A stretch of DNA of 64,000 bases from Megalonaias nervosa (lineage: Eukaryota; Mollusca; Bivalvia; Unionida; Unionidae). Made by a program: the position numbers and the translations under genes. Where the stretch lies: the NCBI GenBank assembly GCA_016617855.1, contig JAECUM010016819.1:1-64000 (forward strand), written 5' to 3'. The notes beneath the pieces were generated by a model. That model worked only from the letters and a program-made list of their open reading frames with translations, was not told where the DNA came from and made no database searches. Positions 55,422-64,000 of this stretch are shown piece by piece (the first letter of the stretch is position 1; each line of letters begins with the position of its first letter).

Positions 55422-55877
55422 TTAGTAAACTGTCCCTGGTAATCTTAGGCCTTTTCCGTACCAGTGTGGAGTCCCTGGTAATCTTAGACCTCTTCCCTTT
55501 TTTTTAATTCCTTTTCCGGTTGCTTTCTTTAACGCCATTCCAGCAGCTGTTCCAACAGCGCCTAGCGCAGCTGCTTTTGCAACAGCTGGTGCTGCAGCTG
55601 CTATTAATGCTGGTATTGCTGCGAGAAGTGGAAATATACCACCCGTTTTAGCGATATCTTTGATGGCGCCCGCAGAAAGATTAAGTTTGACGCCTTTATT
55701 TGATTTTTTAGCGTCATTGAAGTTTTTAAACTGACGCTCGGTCAACGATAGTTTATTTGCACCGGTCATTTGTTCTCGCTTTAGCGATATTTTTATTCCA
55801 CAATTATTTTTTGATGCTGATTGCAGCCTTTTAATCTGACCAGGAGTCAGACTCACACTAACGTGATGATATGACAT
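55422..55877 (-). CDS. pX-like core protein
   Basis: An intact 151-residue protein with three zones. N-terminal: MSYHHVSVSLTPGQIKRLQS with two KL.LS/KISLK-type half repeats. Middle: hydrophobic Ala-rich helix (FPLLAAIPALIAAAAPAVAK, GAVGTAAGMAL). Tail: basic Gly/Leu-rich, with GLRLPGT occurring twice (GRGLRLPGT, KGLRLPGT). The MSY..V.VS..P.Q...(L/I) opening is one I associate with a conserved virion protein of these elements. It may line the capsid or perturb membranes. It lies 24 bp below the capsid gene on the same strand. Confidence 0.75.
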   Translation of the reverse strand: MSYHHVSVSLTPGQIKRLQSASKNNCGIKISLKREQMTGANKLSLTERQFKNFNDAKKSNKGVKLNLSAGAIKDIAKTGGIFPLLAAIPALIAAAAPAVAKAAALGAVGTAAGMALKKATGKGIKKKGRGLRLPGTPHWYGKGLRLPGTVY

Positions 55878-55900
55878 TATAATTATTATGAACGATCTAA

Positions 55901-57301
55901 TTACATGTTTTCTACTGAAGCATCAATAACTCTCATTCGTCCACCAACACCTTCGAGTAACATCGATTTATCGCTGAATATAACTGCGATTGCTCTGTAA
56001 TTAGGGATATCTACAATGTTTCTATTAACACGAGCTCGAAAATGAATATCTACAACAGATTGTCTGGTTAAATCTAAATGTTCTAGTGAAAAATAATAAA
56101 TCGGATACAGCAATGTAAAATCTAGCTGCGATATTTGTAAACCAGTATCAATATTTTGATCACGACCCATGAATGCCATTAATCGATGATATGCACGTGC
56201 TACATGATTATTTTCAAAATTCAGTAATATATCCTCGGATGGTTCTTGATGTCCATTTATCCTTAATGAAACTTCAGAAACACCGAGTTTGTCAAATATC
56301 ATTAAACTTTTTGTTTGATTGTTTACACGTGTATTATCCTGAAGCGCAATAAATATGTGTCGTGGTGCAGAAACACCCTGCTGAGAAGCTATTTGCCATG
56401 TGAATAGACCATTAATTGCACTCTGAACAACATCTGTGGTCATTGTTAACCATGACAACATTGATTTACCGCCTTGACTCATACAAGATAGTAACCGATC
56501 TTCTTCGGATATTGTTGGAGTCATCACTGGCATCCACAAGGAAAGTTTTGTTAGTACTATTTTACCATGAAGTGCCGCAGTTGCATTAGCATCAGCTCCT
56601 TCAACGTGCCACATTGCATCATTATCATCGCTTTTTCGCACAAGTACAACCGTATGTTTGGCTCCAAAAATAACTTTTCTAACATTTCTACAGAATCCAA
56701 ATATGTGTGACAGTGGAATTGCACATGAAAACATTCTATCTTTCAACATTGATTTACGTGATGCAAATCCTAAATTAAATTCTGGATCTACATTAATAAT
56801 CATATTTTCTACATCAGCGTTAGCGTTGTTGGCGAAGTTTCTAGGTTGTCTTATATTATATTGTTTGTGTTTTGAAGAATTAGAAGTATCTTTTGAGAAC
56901 ATCATTGATGGACCAGCTAATCTTGAGTAATCGTCGCTATATCTTGCAAGGCCAAGTATTGTTGTTGCAACGTCAACGTCTTTCTGAATTGATTCAATAT
57001 TTTTACCATCAATCATGTACGTAGCACTGTCAAATAACGCCATAATACCATTATTAACAAAACCAAAAACATCATCATTATTGTATTCGGTATCATCATG
57101 TTTATAAATTTTACCTTCTACTTCAATAAATGCCTCAGCGGGTAGGAAATATCTACTTGTATCCTGAACCTGTAGTTCGATTCGTCCACGCTGATTTGGC
57201 AGTCGTGCGTCATAAGAATAATACTGATAATCGCACACAGACTCATCTTTGAGAACTGGTGCATCCATGTCAAACGCGGGGTTAGATACGCGCTTAAACA
57301 T
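55901..57301 (-). CDS. Major capsid protein (double jelly-roll hexon)
   Basis: An intact 466-residue protein starting MFKRVSNPAFDMDAPVLKDE. Length and the pattern of beta-rich segments (RGRIELQVQDTSRYFLPAEA, FIEVEGKIYKHDD, FVNNGIMALFDSATYMIDGK, IPLSHIFGFCRNVRKVIFGA) fit the double jelly-roll capsid proteins of Polinton-like viruses and adintoviruses. It is not close to the F54H12.2-type capsid of the relic at 8 kb. The family match is from my reading of motifs; a structure comparison is needed to confirm. The frame has no break. Confidence 0.85.
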   Translation of the reverse strand: MFKRVSNPAFDMDAPVLKDESVCDYQYYSYDARLPNQRGRIELQVQDTSRYFLPAEAFIEVEGKIYKHDDTEYNNDDVFGFVNNGIMALFDSATYMIDGKNIESIQKDVDVATTILGLARYSDDYSRLAGPSMMFSKDTSNSSKHKQYNIRQPRNFANNANADVENMIINVDPEFNLGFASRKSMLKDRMFSCAIPLSHIFGFCRNVRKVIFGAKHTVVLVRKSDDNDAMWHVEGADANATAALHGKIVLTKLSLWMPVMTPTISEEDRLLSCMSQGGKSMLSWLTMTTDVVQSAINGLFTWQIASQQGVSAPRHIFIALQDNTRVNNQTKSLMIFDKLGVSEVSLRINGHQEPSEDILLNFENNHVARAYHRLMAFMGRDQNIDTGLQISQLDFTLLYPIYYFSLEHLDLTRQSVVDIHFRARVNRNIVDIPNYRAIAVIFSDKSMLLEGVGGRMRVIDASVENM

Positions 57302-57309
57302 CTTTATTA

Positions 57310-57762
57310 TTATCGTCTTCGTCTAACTCGAAGACCACTTCCTGCTATCAGACTAGCGGTTATATTTTTTTCCTTCTCCGACATCGGGATATCAGCCAAC
57401 TCCGCTAGTTTTTGATTAGCGGCTTGATTTATTATTTTACTGACATTTGCTGGCATCACTTCAGTGCTAGGTAATTTCACAGGTTGAGGTTTTCGTCGTA
57501 TTAATCGTGATAATCTATCTTTAATCGCTGAAAATGCTTTGCTAGCGAGATTACCAACAGCGCCTATACCCTTTTCACGAACAACATCAATAGCTTTCAT
57601 TCCTAGTTGCTTTGCAATAGGTATTGCTTTTGGAGCTATCCTTCTAAACAAACCCTGAACAACATCACCTAATCCATCTCCGTAGGTCGTTTTGTATACA
57701 GGTAATCGAGAGTTTATTACCCTGACCATGGTAGGTCCACGTTGAGTACCATGCACGATCAT
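57310..57762 (-). CDS. pVI-like small virion protein
   Basis: The ATG at 57,762 (MIVHGTQRGPTMVRVINSRL) is preferred because the frame further upstream starts only at GTG and runs into the terminal repeat. The 150-residue protein has YGDGLGDVVQGLFRRIAP, an amphipathic helix of the pVI type, then an Ala/Lys-rich helical region, a Pro/Lys linker, and a C-terminal Arg cluster (GSGLRVRRRR). GDGLGD is a common substrate-like start after protease cleavage. The gene sits next to the capsid gene, as in adenovirus-like clusters. Confidence 0.75.
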   Translation of the reverse strand: MIVHGTQRGPTMVRVINSRLPVYKTTYGDGLGDVVQGLFRRIAPKAIPIAKQLGMKAIDVVREKGIGAVGNLASKAFSAIKDRLSRLIRRKPQPVKLPSTEVMPANVSKIINQAANQKLAELADIPMSEKEKNITASLIAGSGLRVRRRR

Positions 57763-57797
57763 TTTATTATTAAGTGATTTTATCACTAATTACATAC

Positions 57798-58952
57798 TTA
57801 GTCACTATAATAATCATCGGCGATTTCATTAATGAGAGATCGATATACATTAATATCCATGATGCCGCCTGTAAATAATCGTTTGCAAATATCAGCTGCT
57901 TCATTAATGATTTCTGGGGAATTATTACCAGCTCGTTTTCCTCCGATGAGGATTTCTAGTCGATCAACATCAGCGAGAACGTTATTGGGACAAGTAATAA
58001 GACCACTTCCTAAACCACTTCCAGTTGCTAAGGGAGCGTCTTGATCTTCTTCTTCTTCACTTGGTTTCGGTGGTTTCTTTTTACTTGATTTCGGTGGTGT
58101 TTTTTGTGGTTCTGGATAATCACGAAGTGATTGTTCAAATGATTTTGGTGCTTTTCGTTGTTCTCGTAATCGTTTTATTGCTTCTTGTTGTTCTTGTTTT
58201 CGTTGTTTTATTATTTCTTGTCGTTCTTGTTCTAGTTGTTGAATCTTTTGTTTTAGTCGTTGTGCTCCTTGTGGTGATGATGGTGTCTTTGGTGATGATT
58301 CAAATTGTGGTGATTGTGATGATTCAAATTGTGGTGGTGATAATTCAAATTGTGGTGGTGATAATTCAAATTGTGGTGATAATCGTTTACCTTGTTCAAC
58401 CTTTTCTACATATCCATTTACAGCCATGCCAAATTCGTTAAAATTCTTAATATCTTCACTAGATCTGATTTTTGGAATACCAGCATAGATGCGATATACA
58501 TCCTTGAGCCAATGATCATGCTTTAGAGATTTAACATAATCTGTTTTTACATATTTTTCTCTTTCATAATATCCATACGCGGCAATATCAAGTACTTGGT
58601 TTGGGTCATTGATAGCAGCAATACCTTCAGGAGTGAATTTATCTATTATATTAGTTCTTGGTTTTTTAGGCGGTGCTTGTGGTTGTGCTTGTGGTGGTGC
58701 TTGAATACGACCAGCAATATCAGCAGGCAATGTTGCAAGAGCTTGTTGTGTTGCCTCAGTTGCTGCAACAATTTTCTTCGTTGGTTCGACAATCGGTTTA
58801 AATAATTTTTCTGTACCTTCTGTAAATTCCACTTGAGATTCCTGACGTGATTGTAGTTGTTGCTTAACAGAATCACGAACGGGTAGATATTTTTTAATTG
58901 CCTCTAGTCGCTCTCGAGCTAATTTAGCTGAGTGTGGTTCTCCGATACTCAT
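57798..58952 (-). CDS. Terminal-repeat gene, right copy: Pro/Gln-rich coiled-coil protein (intact)
   Basis: An intact 384-residue protein. The first 45 residues (MSIGEPHSAKLARERLEAIK ...) and last 75 (NNVLADVDRLEILIGGKRAG ... LINEIADDYYSD) match the left-end copy almost exactly. The middle differs: a Pro/Gln stretch (PPQAQPQAPPKKP), four FELSPPQ-type repeats (PQFELSPPQFE), and a charged coiled-coil. Conserved ends with a replaced middle suggest gene conversion at the termini with faster change inside. It is the first gene inside the right terminus. Role unknown. Confidence 0.85.
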   Translation of the reverse strand: MSIGEPHSAKLARERLEAIKKYLPVRDSVKQQLQSRQESQVEFTEGTEKLFKPIVEPTKKIVAATEATQQALATLPADIAGRIQAPPQAQPQAPPKKPRTNIIDKFTPEGIAAINDPNQVLDIAAYGYYEREKYVKTDYVKSLKHDHWLKDVYRIYAGIPKIRSSEDIKNFNEFGMAVNGYVEKVEQGKRLSPQFELSPPQFELSPPQFESSQSPQFESSPKTPSSPQGAQRLKQKIQQLEQERQEIIKQRKQEQQEAIKRLREQRKAPKSFEQSLRDYPEPQKTPPKSSKKKPPKPSEEEEDQDAPLATGSGLGSGLITCPNNVLADVDRLEILIGGKRAGNNSPEIINEAADICKRLFTGGIMDINVYRSLINEIADDYYSD

Positions 58953-58985
58953 TATTGATAATATCTATATGGCTGTTTAATTTAT

Positions 58986-59151
58986 AGCAGCAGAGAGGGT
59001 GAATGACATACGCACGTGACCAGATTGTGAAAAAATCTGGTCAATTAAAGAAGTTTTCATTATTAAAGCAAAAACTTATTTTCTTCAGGGAACCCTTAAT
59101 TTTCAAAAATAAGGTCTCTACAAAGTTGTAGGGTTCACCCTCTCTGCTGCT
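58986..59151. promoter_or_regulatory. Right terminal module with head-to-head motifs and hairpin
   Basis: The inner motif AGCAGCAGAGAGGGTGAAT (58,986-59,004) faces the outer motif GGTTCACCCTCTCTGCTGCT (59,132-59,151). GACCAGATT/AATCTGGTC pairs between them, as in the left module. Confidence 0.6.
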
Positions 59152-59280
59152 CCAGTTCGATCTTCACAAGATCACCTGGGTCAGTGTTAGCAACAACGTG
59201 GCTGGTGAACTCAGCCAAATCTGCTTTGGTGGAAAATCTGCTCAGGTTTTCATCAGTACCACATCTGAGTAAATACTGAC
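59152..59280 (-). pseudogene. Relic fibre gene, N-terminal fragment
   Basis: The minus frame reads GTDENLSRFSTKADLAEFTS, then HVVANTDPGDLVKIEL. This lines up with the start of the intact fibre-like protein (KVDLSKYATIDQLRNEIDDL, then ITSVDQNEVVV). The fragment is cut by the terminus of the intact element. Confidence 0.55.
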
Positions 59281-59309
59281 ATACATTTAGTATACTGTTA
59301 AGCAAACTT

Positions 59310-59708
59310 TAAAGTAATTTCAATACGCATTTGCTGGGATGGTGAACGCTCAAGTACATGCAATTCTTCAGCAACAACATGACCTCATATTGGGCCATCC
59401 AACAGAAACTGCAACAGCAGAGATGAATAAAATGGTGGCTGGCAGTCAGGCCTATTGCCATGGGTTCAAGCTACACGAGTTAAATAATCAACAATTTTAA
59501 GTGGTGGTGCAAGCCAATACAAGTCAAAATATATAAGATGTTTGGGTGTTAGTATATATGTTACACAATGCGTTCTAGATCCCGTTGTCAAATCTAAGTT
59601 AACAATGCAATTTTGCATTATTTGTGCAATCCTCGATGCATGTTCACCCACGTAAAGACACTTTGAGAATGTTTGATTTTACCATCGCAAGTAAATCAAA
59701 ATTGGTTA
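59310..59708 (-). pseudogene. Relic adenain-like protease
   Basis: The open piece (59,651-59,466) has IVNLDLTTGSRTHCVTYILT and LIYFDLYWLAPPLK, matching the His and acidic regions of the intact protease. Further on, the frame reads DGPI, then TGA in place of the catalytic Cys codon, then G. The start codon position is also changed. Clearly inactive. Confidence 0.75.
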
Positions 59709-59756
59709 GCGACGCGACCTTCTGCAAGTTGTACTGGGTAGTAGAAAACATCTGAG

Positions 59757-60199
59757 AGTATTCTGTAAGTTGTTCCTGGTAACTGAAGATCTTTATCTTT
59801 ACTTATTCATTTAACATTTATGTTTCCACAAACAGACATTCCAGATGCTGTTCCAACTGCCCCTAGTGCAATCGGCTTTGCAACCACTGGAACTGCAGCT
59901 GCTAACAGCACTGAAATCTCTGCAAGGAATGGAAATATTCCACTGAACTTTTGTATTTATTGCTTTGGATATTTTAATGTCACCAAGGTGTTCTTTTCAT
60001 TGGCCACATTAAGCTCATCAAGTTTTGTTTGAGACAACCACAGGGGACAATCGCAGTCATCTTAGTAAAAGAAAGTCTCAATGTGAGTCTGGAATCATGT
60101 TTTTATATCGTTTTTCTGTTATTCTTGTAAGCTGGTTTTCATTAAGACCAACCTTACCTTCATGATGGGTCTTAACTTCACGATGGTGATGGGACATTA
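59757..60199 (-). pseudogene. Relic pX-like gene
   Basis: The nucleotide order follows the intact gene: the minus start near 60,199 (ATG preserved, followed by a SHHH-type opening), the Ala-rich middle (LGAVGTASGMS in the minus frame) and an LPGT ending near 59,770. Frames are broken by several indels. Confidence 0.65.
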
Positions 60200-60227
60200 T
60201 TATTAAAAATGCAACAGGTCTAATTAC

Positions 60228-61480
60228 TCAATGTTCCAAAAATGTGTCAATGACTCTCATTTGTAAATTCATGACCTCCAACAACAGAATCTTGTCAGAC
60301 TGGATTATAACTTATCATTTGCAACCACTGTCACATGCTGCATGTCCAAGTCCTTGAATGCATGTATCAACTACGGACCACCTACACAATTCAAGTGCAG
60401 CGAAATTTGCATGCCTATCATTGTCTTGATACGAACATAGATGACATGAACATGCAATACGTTTGTGAAGTCAAGCAACATTTTTTCAGAGGGTTCCTGA
60501 TAACCGTTTAACGGCCAAGAAGCTTCAGTTACTTCTAATTTGTCAAAGACAAGGTTGGATACTTATTTGCCTTGTAAACTGTCCCATAATATCAGTTACT
60601 TGATGCGTGTATGTGGTGAGTGCGAGGAACAACAATGTTGACATGGCTCCAGACTTCACACGAAAACCTTAATGAGCCTCCCAATCTGATTAAAGTCAGA
60701 TCTCCACTGTTATACATGAAGATCTGCCAGCGACCACTTCGGGGTCATGTTCTGGTAACATATGTTATTACCATAATCGCTAATTTTATCAGTCAGTCAG
60801 ATGAAGTCTTATATCTTCACGCTTGGACACTGAGCAGTGTGGATGAAGAGCATTAATGTATACCGAGCGATTTGATTCACTTTCAGATTTTTGAAAGCTG
60901 CATTTCCATTGGATACTTCAAAGGTCACCAGAACATGACCCCTAAGTGGTCATCATCTGATCTTCAAGTAGGACAGCAGAGATCTGATTTTAATTAGATT
61001 GATGAGCCTCCATGAAGTTGTGCTTCATACTGCTTAAATCCATCATTGAAACTGTTGCTTGTACTCATGACTAAAGGTTCTGAATCTACATCATTAAAAA
61101 GAGCACTTTGTATTTTAGGTTGCTGATATGTATATAGTCATGAATCTGCATTATCAGAAGTATTTTTGAAAATGTGATAGTTGGGCCAGCGGATCTCGCG
61201 GAATCATCACTGTATCTGGGCGAGTCCAATAATCGTTGTGGTAATGTCAAGGCTGTCAAGAACAGCTTTGATTTCGTATCTGTCGATGGAATATTTTGTG
61301 CTTCTGAACAATGCCAGGATGCCATTGTTAATAAATCCAACTGTGGTACTGATGGGAATAATAATTACTGAGGGCATTGTCTTGTGTTAGATATCCGTGA
61401 ATTTCCAAGAAAGGCTCATGGAAGAACAAAGAAAGACACATCATGCAATTGTAATTCTATTTTTTGGTACCTTGTGTCTC
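60228..61480 (-). pseudogene. Relic major capsid gene
   Basis: The segment at 61,340-61,086 includes LDSPRYSDDSARSAGPTITF, matching ARYSDDYSRLAGPSMMF of the intact capsid, and FLTALTLPQRLL in the same relative place as VDVATTIL. The 3' end near 60,240 also lines up (VIDTF, MRVID region). Stops and indels are frequent. Confidence 0.75.
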
Positions 61481-61500
61481 CTAGCCGGGTACGAATAATA

Positions 61501-63029
61501 CCTAATATTCTATATTACCAAAATTGAGTTTACCCAAGCGTTGTTTATATTCCCCATCGGTCTGTGTTGCCACCCACGGGATGCAACTTGGACATGATCG
61601 CCCATTCAAAACCGACCAGCAAAATGGTTCAAATGGCAACACGCGGAAATGTGCACTTCAATTAGCACGTGTCTTTCAGAAGTCCATTCAGACAATGTGT
61701 GGGTCCATTTTTCCAATGTCTCAAGAATCATGTTAAAACTTTTGTAGATTTTGTCATTAACAGCCTTGGTGTCTTTATGGTTTAAGCTTATAAGTGATCA
61801 CCATAATGCTATAAGGTTGTTATTAATAATCCATTCTTATCATGGTTAAGTGTCTCATTTAAATGCACAGGGACAAAATTATATGCTTTAACTCCAGATG
61901 TGCCTTTCTGATGTAAGATCAATATGATTTTTAGACACATCTTTGAAAAAAGTTTCACCAGGTCTTTACCTGGCACGAATTCAATCTGAATAATTGCCTA
62001 ACAGTTTTTAAGTCACCATTACGCTTGTGAAACTTGTACATGTACTCAGTAGGGTACTTGTAATTGCTGTGCTTTTGAGGCAGCCTCAGTAACAATGGTA
62101 TGTGCAATACAGCGATGGCGGTCTTGTTCACGAACATATGATGCAGCTTCAGCTGCAATACGACAATGGTTTTGTTCATCCACAACCACGCATGCAGTTC
62201 CAGCTATTGTGGCTCTTGAAGGAATCTGGTTATTTAATTGTGCTGCAGTTTCTCAATCCGACGCAGTTTGCCTATAATAACTGATATTGAAAATGTCAGT
62301 TTTTCTTATGCTACTTGGTATTTGTATAATGCTTAAATGCGACTTGTTTTACTTGCAATGTTGTCAATGTATTTGGTCGATCTTTGGCAACCAGTTGTGG
62401 CTGATCTTGGGGTAGATTGTTGCACAACCAGTTGTGCTCCTAATAACGGAAGTCATTCAGTTTCTCACATACGGTCTGGTATTCGTATCCCACACTCATG
62501 TGCAAGCTGCCTTAGCCGGCATATAAGGGAAAATCTTTCTCTAATCGCAAATTCCGTTAATAATTTTGTTTTAGTTTCTTGACTATATCAGGATCATAAA
62601 CTACAATCGCTTCAACCCTGGCTATTAGTTCATCAACATATGTGTTTCTTCAACAGTGTTAACATTACCGGGTATTTCTATTGACATATGTCTTAGCGAA
62701 TCTTTGTCGGAGTGCACAATCATACTCATGAACAGATCCGAAAGGTCAGCAAAGCTGGTTATGTGATTTAACTCGGCAGACACCTATACCAACATGTCAT
62801 GTGAGCAAATGTAATTTACAGTACACGTAATGTCAAGTTCTGCTTAATAGTTAACAGTTTCTAAGACCAACACCTCTACAGTCATTACATACCAATGCCA
62901 CTGAACTTTATATATTTACAAACTGTATTCTAACAGAAATAATCATCTGTATTTTCACAAAATTCATCATTTATGTTTCTAATTGTTGTTTTGAGTTTAA
63001 CGCTAATTTTTATCACATTATAGGATACA
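61501..63029. other. No confident gene; possible further relic sequence
   Basis: A minus frame at about 62,280-62,060 is open for some 70 codons and Ala/Gln-rich (HCRIAAEAASYVREQ), which might be the decayed terminal-repeat gene. The match is too weak to call. Confidence 0.3.
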
Positions 63030-63212
63030 GATAGTGACCAGATGAAGTACCTGGGAAAACCCCGATAAGAACAGCCAATCCATGGGAATCTACTAGCAAG
63101 CTTTCTTACATACCCACATTTGCCGAGCCTGTGACTTGAACCCATGCAAAGGTGAGATGGCAGTGATCAGTAAAGGTAAGCCCTTTAGACCAGTCGGTCA
63201 CCCGGGGCCCCT
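63030..63212 (-). repeat. tRNA-derived SINE, same family as 20,960-21,142
   Basis: It shares CTTACATACCCACATTTGCC, the B-box-like region, AGGTGAGATGGCAGTGAT and the closing GGTCACCCGGGGCCC with the copy at 21 kb. The central CCTCCACC core is degraded. Confidence 0.7.
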
Positions 63213-64000
63213 GATCTTTATTGAATGATGGTGTACGTATATCTGGCGTATGTGCTCCTCAGCATATACATATAGTCTTAAAAATACTCACAGTGGACAG
63301 TATTTGATTGTATGGCCATTGGCTGTCAAATACACCGCTGTAAAAGTAATTTGCAAACCTGGGGTAGTGCATTTAAAAACATTTTTACACCAGTCTGCAT
63401 CAACCGAAGATCAATGTCAAATATAATTTTGTGTCTTAACATAATTTTCTTTAATTCAGTATCTGATTAAATCACTGCATGCTGATTATTATGATCACAA
63501 TGTATTATACCAATATGTAGATGACCACCGCTTGTACAATTACATCTGATGTTCTTAAATGTCAAGCACTGCTTGTATATTGACACTATAGCCTTTCTCT
63601 TTGCATGTGAATCTCTTTCCACAAAACTTGTAACACTGCATCATTTGCTTAGATTCTTCATTGTCGAAAAAAGTCTCATTCATGTAAAGGTATTGTTCGT
63701 AATTAAATATATTAATGCTAAAGACATATCTCTAATTAATTCATTCTTGATGATTTTCACTCTGAGGCTACTATATTCACTTGATGTTTTCAATGTCATC
63801 ACTATCATCATCATTGCAGTATTTATTCATGTTGGGTGGTCTAAATGTCAGCTAGTTCAGCTTTTTCCTGTACAATATCAAAGAAAGACTTTCCGGGATT
63901 CTTTTCTCCCAAGTCATATTTACCAGTACATCATTGTTACTCCAAGACAATTTCTAAGTTGAATAAATTATCAATATGTCTAGGCTATGTCTTTAACAAG
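63213..64000. other. No supported feature
   Basis: AT-rich; one 137-codon plus ORF (63,549-63,962) is hydrophobic and Ile/Phe/Leu-rich, as AT-rich DNA yields by chance. Confidence 0.4.

Larger units (their letters stand above)
42325..59151. mobile_element. 16.8-kb Polinton/adintovirus-like integrated element, both termini present
   Basis: The ends are exact inverted copies of a 20-bp motif, AGCAGCAGAGAGGGTGAACC, so the element starts with AG and ends with CT as Polintons do. Inside are the four core genes (packaging ATPase, integrase, protease, double jelly-roll capsid), penton, a B-family DNA polymerase, and extras: PLA2, helicase, HNH, fibre. The plus and minus genes form a left replication/integration half and a right all-minus structural half. 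Flanking 6-bp words (TAATGT left, CCAGTT right) do not match, so no target duplication is visible. Several genes are broken, so this copy is probably defective. Confidence 0.92.
57757..59151 (-). repeat. Right terminal inverted repeat, including a whole gene
   Basis: Mirror image of the left repeat: outer 200 bp, gene ends and 3' flank to GATC at 57,757-57,760 match. No motif copy follows internally here, unlike at the left end. Confidence 0.85.
59152..61500 (-). mobile_element. Decayed older copy of the same element family, truncated
   Basis: Minus-strand gene traces run in the same order as in the intact element: fibre N-terminus, protease, pX-like, major capsid. They begin at the very base after the intact element's right end. 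Many stops and indels show far greater age. Nothing similar appears left of 42,325, so this is not simply one relic split by the new insertion, unless the left part was lost. Confidence 0.8.

Noticed and set aside
57763..57786. Longer start for the pVI-like gene
   Set aside because: The extended frame opens at GTG and lies in the terminal repeat; the ATG at 57,762 is the first standard start.
58025..58441. Plus ORF of 138 hydrophobic codons, membrane-like
   Set aside because: Antisense shadow of the charged/Gln-rich part of the right terminal gene.
42319..59157. 6-bp target-site duplication around the large element
   Set aside because: Flanking words TAATGT and CCAGTT differ; no duplication can be claimed.

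Overview
The window is animal nuclear DNA and looks like an invertebrate, most likely a bivalve or other marine mollusc. Base composition is AT-rich. There are many microsatellites, tRNA-derived SINEs with a shared central core, a Mutator-like transposase of a type I associate with bivalves, and candidate exons with GT/AG borders. No complete, confidently functional host gene was found. Mobile and virus-like DNA dominates. This assignment is inference; no species marker was seen.

Layout. 1-5.1 kb: a Thr-rich partial ORF at the left edge, degenerate GC-hairpin tandem repeats, and a 5'-truncated, broken non-LTR retrotransposon (reverse transcriptase and RNase H) on the minus strand. About 5.05-15.4 kb: a decayed Maverick/Polinton on the minus strand. 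In its reading order it holds a packaging ATPase, basic core-like proteins, a pX-like protein, a proline-rich structural protein, a chromodomain integrase, a small membrane protein, penton, a pVI-like protein, an F54H12.2-type major capsid protein and an adenain-like protease. Two related small ORFs follow, each downstream of a repeated promoter-like block. Its DNA polymerase is not visible. 15.4-23.5 kb: candidate exons of a P2X7-C-terminal-domain gene (+) and of an unrecognised gene (-), both probably decayed. 24.6-26.8 kb: a Mutator-like transposase pseudogene. 26.8-42.3 kb: mostly non-coding DNA with simple repeats, a 209-bp hAT-type MITE with a perfect 8-bp target duplication, a second MITE with terminal repeats, and a SINE.

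42,325-59,151 is the centrepiece: a 16.8-kb virus-like integrated element with both ends present, in the Polinton/adintovirus sphere but with an unusual gene set. A 20-bp motif caps long inverted repeats that each carry a copy of the same glutamine-rich gene. Between them lie a packaging ATPase, a phospholipase A2 with an N-terminal zinc ribbon, a retrovirus-type integrase, a very large fused DNA polymerase B / superfamily-1 helicase / HNH protein, a zinc-finger protein, a separate HNH endonuclease, an unknown protein, a 1-kb iteron- and hairpin-bearing gap, then a minus-strand morphogenesis block (penton, two-TM protein, fibre-like protein with phage-tail-type repeats, adenain-like protease, pX-like, major capsid, pVI-like). 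Capsid, ATPase, protease and PLA2 frames are open. Polymerase, integrase, penton, fibre and one terminal gene carry nonsense changes or single-base indels, several in A/T runs. The copy is therefore a young but probably defective insertion, unless the homopolymer indels are assembly errors.

59,152-61.5 kb directly abuts the right terminus. It holds an older, heavily decayed copy of the same family in the same gene order (fibre N-terminus, protease, pX-like, capsid). So this locus has received related elements at least twice, plus a different Polinton lineage 27 kb away. The right edge holds a SINE and no recognisable genes.
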